Source of the DNA: a virus
IMG/VR virus record: IMGVR_UViG_3300035670_000246
Location: 1-58,050 of that record
DNA length: 58,050 nt
Reading direction: 5' to 3' (one strand)
Shown: in pieces, positions 25,128-32,726 of the stretch
Layout: every line of letters starts with the position of its first letter
Position numbering within the stretch: position 1 is the stretch's first letter
Program-made: the position numbers and the translations under genes
Notes under the pieces: model-generated
The model's database searches: none
The model's input: only the letters and a program-made list of their open reading frames with translations
What the model was told of the DNA's origin: nothing

Positions 25128-26372
25128 TTAGATGTCCACGTCGTCTGCGGCGGCATCGGCGGCATCCGCAGGAACTTCGACCGTCTCAGGCTCAGGTTCT
25201 CCGACGCTGTCACCACGGCTGATCCAGCCCGGGGTGGACACCTTGAAGCCGAAGCCAAGGACTTCCTCTTTCAGTTTGGCAAGCTGGTTCGGGCCACGCA
25301 CGCCGATGTCTTTGGCGAGTTCGTTCATGCGGTAGGAACCGACCCGCAGCTTGCGCTCGATCATGTCCACGAGGAAAGGTTTTTCCTGCGGTGGTTGAGG
25401 CTTGGGTGGGATGACTTCGGTCTGGACAACAGGCGGTTCGGACTCAGGTGCCGGGGCAACGGTTTCCACGGGTTCGAGGGGCTCAGGTGCCGGGGCTGAC
25501 TCAATCACGGGTTCGAGGGGCTCAGGTGCCGGGGCTGACTCAATCACGGGTTCCGGTGTCTTCTCAACGACCTGCGTTTTCGCCACGGCCTTCACTTCCC
25601 CCATCACGATCTGGCGCAGGGAGTCGTCCTTGCACCCGTGGACAAGCACGGCAGTGGCAGGCACGAGTCCACCACGACAGCGCACCAGTTTGTCAGTGGG
25701 CCGCGCCGAGCACTTGATCCCTTCCGGGGTGGCTTCGTAACAGCCAGTATTCCACATGTCGGCGATCAGGTTGCTGTTGGCCCAGCCAAGGGTTTTGACA
25801 CCGCCACGGATGTAAGTATCGAAGTTCTCCTTCGGGTTGCTGTGAGGCGGCATGCCGAGGTCCTGGATCAACGGACGGATGGCTTCATCCGTGTGCATGG
25901 TCGGCGGGTACACGCCCACGGCCATCATGTATTCCTCCCCGGCCCGGTATTCGAGCTTGCCGTTCACGATGAAAGGCAGCGGCACGATGTTGCCGTAGCA
26001 GAGACGCCCCTTGGCAAAGTAGTCGTGCTGGATCAGGTTGAGCCAGTCAGGCTTGATCGGCAGTGAGTCCAGTTCCAGCCACAAGAACGGTTCCTTGTTC
26101 TGTAAACGTCCAAGGTTGAACACCGCGCCGAAGAACAGGATGCCGCCGTCCATGGGCATGCCGAACTCAGGTTCGTAGAGCGCCTGGGCCACCGTGACCT
26201 CGCGCATGTGCGGCTTCAGCCGTGCAGACTGCTCGGTGACCTCGACGATGGTGGCCGGGGTGGCGAAGAAGAAGGCCGAGTGATCGGTCAACCCGCCAAA
26301 GTGGATCAGGGTGTCGATGAAGGACGGCAGGCGGGACACGTCGTGTCGGGAGACGGGGATGGTGAGTTTCAT
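25128..26372 (-). CDS. Glycosyltransferase-like protein with repeat linker and C-terminal HTH
   Basis: 414 residues. The first 240 residues look like a GT-A domain: an N-terminal LTIPVSRHD strand and PFLWLELDSLPIKPDWL, where ELDS takes the DxD place. A Pro/Glu/Ala linker with two exact 39-bp repeats (EPVIESAPAPEPL) follows at about 275-330. The last 80 residues contain a winged-helix-like segment (MNELAKDIGVRGPNQLAKL). The combination is unusual; the linker may separate an enzyme from a DNA- or protein-binding tail. Confidence 0.55.
   Translation of the reverse strand: MKLTIPVSRHDVSRLPSFIDTLIHFGGLTDHSAFFFATPATIVEVTEQSARLKPHMREVTVAQALYEPEFGMPMDGGILFFGAVFNLGRLQNKEPFLWLELDSLPIKPDWLNLIQHDYFAKGRLCYGNIVPLPFIVNGKLEYRAGEEYMMAVGVYPPTMHTDEAIRPLIQDLGMPPHSNPKENFDTYIRGGVKTLGWANSNLIADMWNTGCYEATPEGIKCSARPTDKLVRCRGGLVPATAVLVHGCKDDSLRQIVMGEVKAVAKTQVVEKTPEPVIESAPAPEPLEPVIESAPAPEPLEPVETVAPAPESEPPVVQTEVIPPKPQPPQEKPFLVDMIERKLRVGSYRMNELAKDIGVRGPNQLAKLKEEVLGFGFKVSTPGWISRGDSVGEPEPETVEVPADAADAAADDVDI
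25469..25546 (-). repeat. Two 39-bp tandem repeats inside a coding linker
   Basis: Exact 39-bp units at 25469-25507 and 25508-25546, followed by the first seven bases of a third. They encode a 13-residue Pro/Glu unit in the linker of the glycosyltransferase-like protein. Length polymorphism between relatives is likely. Confidence 0.85.
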
Positions 26373-26381
26373 GTGGAGATT

Positions 26382-27401
26382 TCAGAATCCAGCGGATTGC
26401 ATGGCAAGTCTATACCTTGACGCCCCGGTGTCAACATTTTGGAAGAACTCCGGGGTGCGGTCGGCGTTGAATTGAAGGATTGCCACGCGGGCGTGTTCGT
26501 GTGTCTCGAAGGTTTCTCGCTGGTTTCGCCACAGCATGGTGACCGCCGCGTCGATGTGCTGTTGCGACGGCATGCCGGGATACTGCCAGCCTCCGGGAGG
26601 CATGGTGGACGGGTTGATCTGGGACACGTTGGTGACAAACTTCATCTTGCGAGTTCCCGAGCCGTCGATGTCAGGCAGTTCGCAATCTCCTTTGGCGCAG
26701 AAGATACCGTTCTCACGGCCGAAGATGCAGTCTGGTATGTTGAGGTCAGTCTCCTGGATCGAGCGGTGCTTGAGGCCCTCGTTGACCGCGTTGGCGCAGG
26801 ACTGGTTGCCGATGAAGAGTTCGCTGCCAGCGATCAACTCAGCCACTTCCAGCATGTTGCTGGTAGGGTGGAAATCGACGTAGCCAAAGGTCCCGACGAA
26901 CTCACGCCACTCGTGATGCAGCCCGACGAACAGCAATCTGTGACGGTAGTGATCGACCACGTCACTCCACATGAAGAACGGGTTCCGATAGCGGTTGGTG
27001 CGGTTGATGACGATGCGTCCCTTGGATCGTGGGGAAGGATCGACGTTGAAGAGCCACGGGTCTCTGCTGGTGAAGTCTTTGCCGATGCCGTGAATCTTGA
27101 TCAAGTTGTTCAGGTGGGCCTGCATCAACGTCTCACCCGGGGTGTAAAACTTCTCGCGGAATTTCTCGCTGGCCCAGTCAACCTTGTCCTCCGGCCCGAT
27201 GATTTTGACCTCAGCAATGTATGGCTGCTTCAGTGCCAGCGGGGCGATCAGATCATGCAACTTTTGCAGGTCGGCGGGGGTGCGATATTTCGTGCCGCCA
27301 CCGGGACGCAGGCAGAGCGTGTGAGGGCCATTCGGGATTTGGCGGATCAGGTTGAGGAGGTACAGGGCATCCCCGCAGTCGCCTTGGGTGGAGATCAGCA
27401 T
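26382..27401 (-). CDS. GT-B glycosyltransferase-like protein (GT9/heptosyltransferase-like)
   Basis: 339 residues. The N-terminus MLISTQGDCGDALYLLNLI is the GD-type motif of heptosyltransferase-like GT-B enzymes, and the C-terminal GSELFIGNQSCANAVNEGL with LNIPDCIF fits their nucleotide-sugar site. The ATG at 27401 has a GGAGG about ten bases upstream, one of the few visible ribosome-binding sites. An upstream TTG would extend it by 14 residues. It likely adds a sugar to an unknown acceptor. Confidence 0.65.
   Translation of the reverse strand: MLISTQGDCGDALYLLNLIRQIPNGPHTLCLRPGGGTKYRTPADLQKLHDLIAPLALKQPYIAEVKIIGPEDKVDWASEKFREKFYTPGETLMQAHLNNLIKIHGIGKDFTSRDPWLFNVDPSPRSKGRIVINRTNRYRNPFFMWSDVVDHYRHRLLFVGLHHEWREFVGTFGYVDFHPTSNMLEVAELIAGSELFIGNQSCANAVNEGLKHRSIQETDLNIPDCIFGRENGIFCAKGDCELPDIDGSGTRKMKFVTNVSQINPSTMPPGGWQYPGMPSQQHIDAAVTMLWRNQRETFETHEHARVAILQFNADRTPEFFQNVDTGASRYRLAMQSAGF
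26409..26434 (-). promoter_or_regulatory. TTGAC-N8-GTCAA palindromic element
   Basis: On the minus strand TTGACA at 26434-26429 is followed eight bases later by GTCAAGG and then TATAGA (26414-26409). The spacing to TATAGA is only 14, short for sigma70. The palindrome matches the one at 8069-8086, so a shared operator is suggested. Confidence 0.4.
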
Positions 27402-27402
27402 T

Positions 27403-27561
27403 TTAGTTTGTCCTCCGCGCTGGGTGTGATAAATCAAGCGCAAACCTGAGCACGCTTGCTACCGATTTACGCAAACGACGCCGCAGCGAACAAATCGCGG
27501 CAGGATCAACCGCCTTGGCGGTCTGGACTTCGGCGGCTTCTGTCTTCGATGGAGGCGGCAT
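27403..27561 (-). CDS. Small basic hypothetical protein
   Basis: 52 codons, ending one base before the ATG of the GT9-like gene (TAA-A-ATG). The peptide is basic in its second half (SLRRRLRKSVASVLRF). No relatives recognised. Position and coupling support it; composition alone does not. Confidence 0.35.
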   Translation of the reverse strand: MPPPSKTEAAEVQTAKAVDPAAICSLRRRLRKSVASVLRFALDLSHPARRTN

Positions 27562-27583
27562 GGTTGACGTGGGGTAATTGTGG

Positions 27584-27829
27584 TTATTCGGCGGTGCCTG
27601 CGCTTGGGTCGTTCGGCGTAGCTCGACATGCCTTCCACGAATCCCACCACCAAAAGAGCGGGTCGATCAGCCTGTGAATTGGATCAGTTGAATCATCCAC
27701 GCAGAGCGCAGCCGGACTCACAAACAGCAGCACGATCAGGTATGGAGGTCCTGCGATGAGAAGCAGCGCAAGCAGCCCAACACGCCGAACAAAACGGATG
27801 CAGGCGACGGCTCGAAAAGGATTTGTCAT
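27584..27829 (-). CDS. Small membrane protein
   Basis: 81 residues with a basic start (MTNPFRAVACIRFVRRVG) followed by a long hydrophobic run (LLALLLIAGPPYLIVLLFV), so one or two membrane spans, and a Trp-rich region (FWWWDSW). No family recognised. In the glycan operon a membrane anchor for enzymes is possible but unproven. Confidence 0.5.
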   Translation of the reverse strand: MTNPFRAVACIRFVRRVGLLALLLIAGPPYLIVLLFVSPAALCVDDSTDPIHRLIDPLFWWWDSWKACRATPNDPSAGTAE

Positions 27830-27912
27830 GGTGTCGAAAGTTTGTTGCTCGCCGTCGCCTGATCCGAGTCGTTCGGTGTGCCATATAGTGAATCGCCAAA
27901 CGTGGAAGCACG

Positions 27913-29112
27913 TTAAATGAAGTTCACGTGTTTCGGCAAGCTCCCCACAGGCTGTGGGTCAGCCCCTTTCCAAATGGCATCCAGCGCACGGTTCTGTGCC
28001 CCGAAGACGCATTTTTGACAGTGGACTAAGGGGTCAATGAGAGAGCGGACAGGCCTCCCATAAAGTTCATGAATCGTGTCCCAACGGCCAATGACGTACA
28101 CTTGGCCTCCTTGTGAGCGGTTGGCTTGGTCAAGCAGCGTGACCGAGTCGCAGGGCGTTACGTCACCCGAAGGCCACAACACGGGGTGCGAGTAGCCAAG
28201 CAGGCAGCAGGTGTGCGGTGAAGGCGGTTTGTACTGCACCATGATGCGCGGGTCAACCTCCAACGCCATCTGTTCTAGCTCGGTGCAACGCTCAGGGATT
28301 TTCTGAACTTCATAGCAGTTGGGTAACGCCCGGATGTATGTGAAGGGTTTGGTGCTGAGCAGTTCCTTCAACTTCTGTTTGATGAATGGCAGGCGGTCTC
28401 TGCCCCAGATGACCCGGGTTTCTTCTTCACCTGCGAGCAACGGAGTTTGCAAGTCTTCTGGGCGGCTGACTTTGCCATGTCGGTCTTTGGGGTCTAGGTA
28501 CTGATCGTGGTAAACCCAACTTCCCCCTAAAGCCGTTAGGTCTGGATTGATGTCAGGCACCTCCACTTCTTCCCCATGGTCCCAAGCACTCAGGGAGATT
28601 CGCAGCCACGTCAGTTTGTCCAAGGTTTCAGGACTGACGGTTTTCCACGATTTGCGCCCGCAAGGGTACTCCACCATGTTTTTGAGACCATTGCTGATCA
28701 GGCCAATCTGCAACCCTTTACCATGAAGTAGGCTGACCAAGTCGTTGAAATCAGCGCCACAGGATTTGTCCCGAAAGAGGATCGGATTTCCACCACCGCT
28801 CAGGATGACCGCTTTCAAACCAAGAGGGATTAACTGGTCAACATACACTTCGATCTGGTGCATGGTGAGTGAGTCTCCTTGACGGTTGGCTGTAGAGCAG
28901 AAGGCACATTTATGCTGGCAGGTGTCTGAAACAAATATGCCGCTCACTTTTGGAACACCGCGACCTTGATGGAGCCCGTCGATGATGTCACGGTGCCATG
29001 GTATTTTTGATGAAGTGCTGGTGAACTCGTTCAAGAGTTCTTTCATGGATTCGGGGGTCTCGTGATTACACGAGGCATTTCCACCGGGAAGCGGTTCAAG
29101 AGAAGGGTTCAT
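27913..29112 (-). CDS. Radical SAM enzyme
   Basis: 399 residues from the ATG that overlaps the previous stop. The CQHKCAFC motif (CxxxCxxC) at about residue 64 binds the 4Fe-4S cluster that cleaves S-adenosylmethionine, and LSGGGNP and GLISNG are typical strands of the barrel. The C-terminus has further cysteines (CCLLGYSHPVLWPSGDVTPC and CQKC), as in SPASM-type auxiliary cluster domains. The substrate is unknown; a modification of a sugar, peptide or lipid made by the neighbouring enzymes is an inference. Confidence 0.85.
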   Translation of the reverse strand: MNPSLEPLPGGNASCNHETPESMKELLNEFTSTSSKIPWHRDIIDGLHQGRGVPKVSGIFVSDTCQHKCAFCSTANRQGDSLTMHQIEVYVDQLIPLGLKAVILSGGGNPILFRDKSCGADFNDLVSLLHGKGLQIGLISNGLKNMVEYPCGRKSWKTVSPETLDKLTWLRISLSAWDHGEEVEVPDINPDLTALGGSWVYHDQYLDPKDRHGKVSRPEDLQTPLLAGEEETRVIWGRDRLPFIKQKLKELLSTKPFTYIRALPNCYEVQKIPERCTELEQMALEVDPRIMVQYKPPSPHTCCLLGYSHPVLWPSGDVTPCDSVTLLDQANRSQGGQVYVIGRWDTIHELYGRPVRSLIDPLVHCQKCVFGAQNRALDAIWKGADPQPVGSLPKHVNFI

Positions 29113-29696
29113 AGTGCTTTCTGTGCCCACATTTCGAGTGAGAATTTGCGACGGTTGAGGTGCTGGGCCATCTCCCAGAAAGAAGGGACGCCGTAGTCAC
29201 CGACGTTTCCCTTTCCGACGTTGTGGACGAGGTGGGAAGGAAACCCCGCACGGACGAAGTGCGCCCACAAGGAGTCTTCCGTGAATATCTGGGCGTGCTG
29301 ATCGAACCAGAGGGCGGCCTCGAACCACGTCGGGATCGGGTTCGGCGGGTCACTCACCTCAAAGAGTTCCGGCCAGTTTTCATTGCGGTCGTCCGGGTAC
29401 ACGCTGCGGAAGTAGCTGGCGTCGGGAACGCTGACCAGGAAAACGCCCCCAGGCTTGAGCACACGCAGCACTTCGCGCATCACCTTCACGGCCTCACGGC
29501 AGTCCATGTGCTCCAGGACGTGGCTGCACAGACACCCGTCGAAAGTGTTGTCGTCGAACGGCAGTCTCTGTCGCAGGTCGTGACGGACAAAATTGGGCTC
29601 GTTGATCTCGTGACCACCACCTTCCCAGTTGTCCACGTTGATCCACTTGGAATCTTGGGGCCTTGTGCCTCCGCAGCCTAGGTTGATGATTTTCAC
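29109..29696 (-). CDS. Class I SAM-dependent methyltransferase
   Basis: 195 residues starting at a GTG that overlaps the previous TGA. Motif I is INLGCGG, then the acidic WINVDNW, LPFDDNTFDGCLCSHVLEHM and LKPGGVFLVSVPD, a Methyltransf_11 pattern. The product could be a methylated sugar or small molecule. Coupled on both sides by four-base overlaps. Confidence 0.8.
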   Translation of the reverse strand: MKIINLGCGGTRPQDSKWINVDNWEGGGHEINEPNFVRHDLRQRLPFDDNTFDGCLCSHVLEHMDCREAVKVMREVLRVLKPGGVFLVSVPDASYFRSVYPDDRNENWPELFEVSDPPNPIPTWFEAALWFDQHAQIFTEDSLWAHFVRAGFPSHLVHNVGKGNVGDYGVPSFWEMAQHLNRRKFSLEMWAQKAL

Positions 29697-30094
29697 GACA
29701 ACGTCCTCTGTTTGAGTTTGTACTGGCGCACCTCGGACTCGTCGGCGATCCCGGCAAGCAGGTTCTGCGTTCCCACCGAAGCCTTGGGCGACCCAATCTT
29801 GATGAGCTTGCACAAGGTGACCTCACAACCATACAGGCGCTCCATCAGTTTGACTGCGATAGTGTCTTTCACCTGAACTGCCGTTTCAGCAGCTTCCAAG
29901 GTGATCGCGTTGAGGTCCAGCTGCTCACCGAGGCCCTTCATGCGCTCGACCACGGCGTCGTAGGCGGATTGATAGTCTTCGTAGGCTTTCCCAAGGAACT
30001 TGTGGTCCTCGAAGAACGTGGACCCATGCGTTTCAATGTGCGCACGGTGCGCGATGAACTGCATGGTGCGGAGATAAACGGCGATGGCTTTCAT
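29693..30094 (-). CDS. Dps/ferritin-like protein
   Basis: 133 residues, all helical. AHRAHIETHGSTFFEDHKFL followed by AYEDYQSAYDAVVERMKGLG resembles the first two helices of Dps-type ferritins, including the H..G..F..DH ferroxidase-like pattern and the E/D..ER helix. It is shorter than classical Dps and might be an iron-binding or DNA-protecting protein. Coupled with two methyltransferases. Confidence 0.5.
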   Translation of the reverse strand: MKAIAVYLRTMQFIAHRAHIETHGSTFFEDHKFLGKAYEDYQSAYDAVVERMKGLGEQLDLNAITLEAAETAVQVKDTIAVKLMERLYGCEVTLCKLIKIGSPKASVGTQNLLAGIADESEVRQYKLKQRTLS

Positions 30095-30813
30095 ACGTGC
30101 TCAGTGTGGTCGAGAAGCGGGGAGTAGTCCAGCCCGGTGATGGCGCTGGCCTCGTCAAAGTGGGCTTTCTGCTGCTCCAGCGTCAGCGGGCGCAGGTCAA
30201 CGCCGGGGTTGGGGTAAGGCAGTTCCTGGGAGAACGTGACAAGCCTTCTCGCCTTCTTCCGGATGAAGATGGTGAGTCCGTTGTCGGAGTGCAGGTCGAG
30301 GCGCTGCCAGTCCCTCTCCTTGAACAGGTTGGGCTGGTCCACGAACAACCGGGGTCCGACGCAGTTCTCGACATCGTCAAACGCGACGAACGTGGCTCCG
30401 CGCTCCACGGCTTTCCAGGTGTCGTTGAGGCATGCCTCATGGCTGTGCCAAGCATCAATGTAAGCAAAGTCCACTGTTTCGGGCCACACTGCGCCATCGT
30501 GCGTGTCGCCATCGTGGAACCGGACCCACTCGCGCACACCGAGGACGGTGAGATTTTCCTCAGCGTGCTGCTTTGGGGTCTTGTCGCCGAGGATTTGCGC
30601 ATGCTCCAGGAGAGACCAGTTGTCGATGGCGTGAACGACGCCAAAGTTGTTCTCCTGACACGCCTTCGCCATCCACGCCGCAGACAAGCCCCGGTAGGTG
30701 CCGCAATCGACAAGGTGGTTCGGCTTGAGGGCGCGGGCGAAACTGTACAGGATTCGCGGAGAGTCGTAGTTCCAGGTGGCGTAAACCTTGTTGACGTTGT
30801 CGAAGAAACTCAT
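30091..30813 (-). CDS. Class I SAM-dependent methyltransferase (Methyltransf_24 type)
   Basis: 240 residues. Motif I is LVDCGTYRGLSAAW, with VVHAIDNW, then DFAYIDAWHSHEACLND and FVAFDDVENCVGP, the Methyltransf_24 layout that includes sugar O-methyltransferases. Similar in plan to the gene at 10366. Start overlaps the previous stop. Confidence 0.75.
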   Translation of the reverse strand: MSFFDNVNKVYATWNYDSPRILYSFARALKPNHLVDCGTYRGLSAAWMAKACQENNFGVVHAIDNWSLLEHAQILGDKTPKQHAEENLTVLGVREWVRFHDGDTHDGAVWPETVDFAYIDAWHSHEACLNDTWKAVERGATFVAFDDVENCVGPRLFVDQPNLFKERDWQRLDLHSDNGLTIFIRKKARRLVTFSQELPYPNPGVDLRPLTLEQQKAHFDEASAITGLDYSPLLDHTEHV

Positions 30814-31046
30814 GCTTGGTGGTCTTGAATCGCTTTCTTGAGCGCCCGCCTTTCCTTCTTGGACATGCGGGTGCGTTTGAGGATGTTGCCGTCAGGCCCC
30901 AGTTTGCGCAAGCTGCGAGTCCGGGGATCGAAGACGTAGGGCGTGCCGTCCGCCGAGACGCCTCCGATGCCGGAGATCGTCTTGATGGGGCGTGGTGAGT
31001 CGATGACGATGACGATGTCGTTGAGTTCAGAATAATTGGCGGTCAT
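30810..31046 (-). CDS. Small basic hypothetical protein
   Basis: 78 residues from the ATG overlapping the upstream stop. The sequence has a beta-like start (NDIVIVIDSPRPIKTI) and a very basic helical end (RTRMSKKERRALKKAI). Not recognised. Coupled within the sugar operon. Confidence 0.55.
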   Translation of the reverse strand: MTANYSELNDIVIVIDSPRPIKTISGIGGVSADGTPYVFDPRTRSLRKLGPDGNILKRTRMSKKERRALKKAIQDHQA

Positions 31047-31822
31047 ATCCTTGGCTGGTGTGAAATCCACATGTCTTTGGTGACACCGGGTTCCAAGGCC
31101 TCGTAAATGGCGATGTCCTCGGTGTTCTGCTCCGGCTCCTTGGCCCGGTAAAAGTGTGAGTAGTGGTCAATGAACGGACCCGTGTCCAGGTTGGCCCGGT
31201 TGAACTTGGGCTCGGACCACGTGCGGGTGTCCTTCAGCAGCTCGTGCATCTTCCGTTCAGGGTCGTAGCACAGCCACTTGGACTGCTTGAGGCACCGGAG
31301 CTGCCAGTCAGGCTCCCCGACGCCTTCGTTCCAGTTCTGGCACGGGCGGTCCCATTCACCAGGAGCACCGAACCAGTGACGACGCGAGAGACACAACGCC
31401 AGTGAGCCCTCGCGGTCGGCCTTGGCGATCTGCTCACGCAACGTCGCGTGTTGGTCAATCACCCCATGCTGCGTGACCGTGAGGTCCGGGGTCAGCGTGT
31501 CGGGGAACTTGCCAGTGCCTGTCACCGAGAGGTGCGGAACCGTGGGCCACAGGCGTTCATCCGCGTCGGCGAGGACCAGCCAGTCACACTTGGAGTAGCT
31601 GATGCAGCGGGTGCGCAGGACACCGAAACCACGGGAGATGGTGTCGAAGATCAGCCGGTGCCCGGACTTCCTCGCGATCTCAATGGTCTGTTCGTCAGGT
31701 GGGGTGCCGTCAGGCGGTGACGAGACGAGCACGACCTCGTCGAACATCTTCTCAGCGCATTCGATGAAGCCGGGGAGCGCGTGAGGCTCGGCGTGGAAGT
31801 GACAGACGGTGCCGAGGGTCAT
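31043..31822 (-). CDS. Glycosyltransferase family 2-like protein
   Basis: 259 residues. The N-terminal MFDEVVLVSSPPDGT and the DADERLW motif (in WLVLADADERLW) are typical of GT2-type enzymes acting on nucleotide sugars, though the C-terminal acceptor half is not recognised. It follows the methyltransferase at 31819 in the operon. Confidence 0.65.
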   Translation of the reverse strand: MTLGTVCHFHAEPHALPGFIECAEKMFDEVVLVSSPPDGTPPDEQTIEIARKSGHRLIFDTISRGFGVLRTRCISYSKCDWLVLADADERLWPTVPHLSVTGTGKFPDTLTPDLTVTQHGVIDQHATLREQIAKADREGSLALCLSRRHWFGAPGEWDRPCQNWNEGVGEPDWQLRCLKQSKWLCYDPERKMHELLKDTRTWSEPKFNRANLDTGPFIDHYSHFYRAKEPEQNTEDIAIYEALEPGVTKDMWISHQPRI

Positions 31823-32493
31823 ACCCGGGTAAACTGAATGAACCCGCAGGACTTATGCACGATCTCGGACGCAGGTTTGATTCCGGGGTAGTGCCACGAC
31901 CCTGTGATGGGGCCTTCTTTGAGAGGTGTGACAGAGCGCAGCAGGTCCATCCACCATTCGAGCGGCTGGGCGTTCACATGGCTGGGGTCCGCGTTGTCCT
32001 CATCACGGAGATATGGACCGTTCGGGTGCCACGTGAGGGGGACGATCAACAGAAGGTTTTTGCGGGTGGCTACGACCAGTTTTTCAAGCAGCGCGGTCAG
32101 CTCCGCGAGAGGGATGTGCTCGGCAACATCCTTCAGGAGCACGTGGTCCCAATGTTCCACGAGCACCTTGGGGTCACTGCTCACGTATCCGCGAACAGCC
32201 TCGTCACAGTGTGAGACGGCGTAGGTACTCACGTCATACCCGTGGGCGTTGACGCCGCGCATGCGGAGGGCTTTGACCAGGAATCCTTTCGCACAGCCCA
32301 CGTCGAGAAATGTGTCGCCGTCCTTGATGTGAAGCAGGCGCTTGAGCCAGTCCGCCATCGGGAGGGTCAGGTCCGGCAGCCAACGGTAGTCCCGGTAGTT
32401 CGACTTGCCGGTGGCCGGGCCGTTCTCGTAATAGTCCTGATCGTAAAACGAGCCTGACGGACGCGTCAGGATTTCGGTGGGAGGTTCGTCCAT
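31819..32493 (-). CDS. Class I SAM-dependent methyltransferase
   Basis: 224 residues. TFLDVGCAKGFLVKALRMRG (motif I), YDVSTYAVSHC and the downstream LLKDVAEHIPL are characteristic. The ATG at 32493 gives a leader of about three bases from the promoter at 32503-32531. It heads the operon running to 24956. Confidence 0.8.
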   Translation of the reverse strand: MDEPPTEILTRPSGSFYDQDYYENGPATGKSNYRDYRWLPDLTLPMADWLKRLLHIKDGDTFLDVGCAKGFLVKALRMRGVNAHGYDVSTYAVSHCDEAVRGYVSSDPKVLVEHWDHVLLKDVAEHIPLAELTALLEKLVVATRKNLLLIVPLTWHPNGPYLRDEDNADPSHVNAQPLEWWMDLLRSVTPLKEGPITGSWHYPGIKPASEIVHKSCGFIQFTRV

Positions 32494-32502
32494 TTCCGTG
32501 AC

Positions 32503-32538
32503 ATATAGCCTTGACGGGCCGCCGTGGTCAAGCATAAT
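32503..32538. promoter_or_regulatory. Overlapping divergent promoters
   Basis: Minus strand: TTGACC 32531-32526, 17-base spacer, CTATAT 32508-32503, ATG at 32493. Plus strand: TTGACG 32511-32516, 16-base spacer, CATAAT 32533-32538, ATG at 32544. Each gives a transcript that starts within a few bases of its ATG; the plus-strand one is predicted leaderless. Confidence 0.65.
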
Positions 32539-32543
32539 TCGGC

Positions 32544-32726
32544 ATGGCAAAGAAAAAGACACTCTCCCGGCAACGACGCTGGCAGATCAGAATGCGCGAG
32601 GAAGGGCGCTGCCCGATGTGCGGCAGTCCGTCCGAGGAAGGTTACAAGAGCGGGCTGTGCAAGAAACACCGTCTGGTCAACCGCAACCGTCAGCGTGAAC
32701 GGAAACTCAAGGACGTGGAGATTTAA
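32544..32726 (+). CDS. Small zinc-ribbon protein
   Basis: 60 residues. LSRQRRWQIRMREEGRCPMC is followed by CxxC spacing and a second pair (LCKKH), a zinc knuckle in a very basic protein. Its N-terminal half closely matches residues 17-60 of the HTH protein at 34597 (SRQRRWQ, C..C, C..H), so it is a stand-alone copy of that module. It overlaps the end of the large terminase by four bases in a convergent arrangement. Confidence 0.65.
   Translation: MAKKKTLSRQRRWQIRMREEGRCPMCGSPSEEGYKSGLCKKHRLVNRNRQRERKLKDVEI

Noticed and set aside
26439-27449. 336-codon plus-strand ORF
   Set aside because: Antisense of the GT9-like gene; Val/Asp-rich shadow composition.
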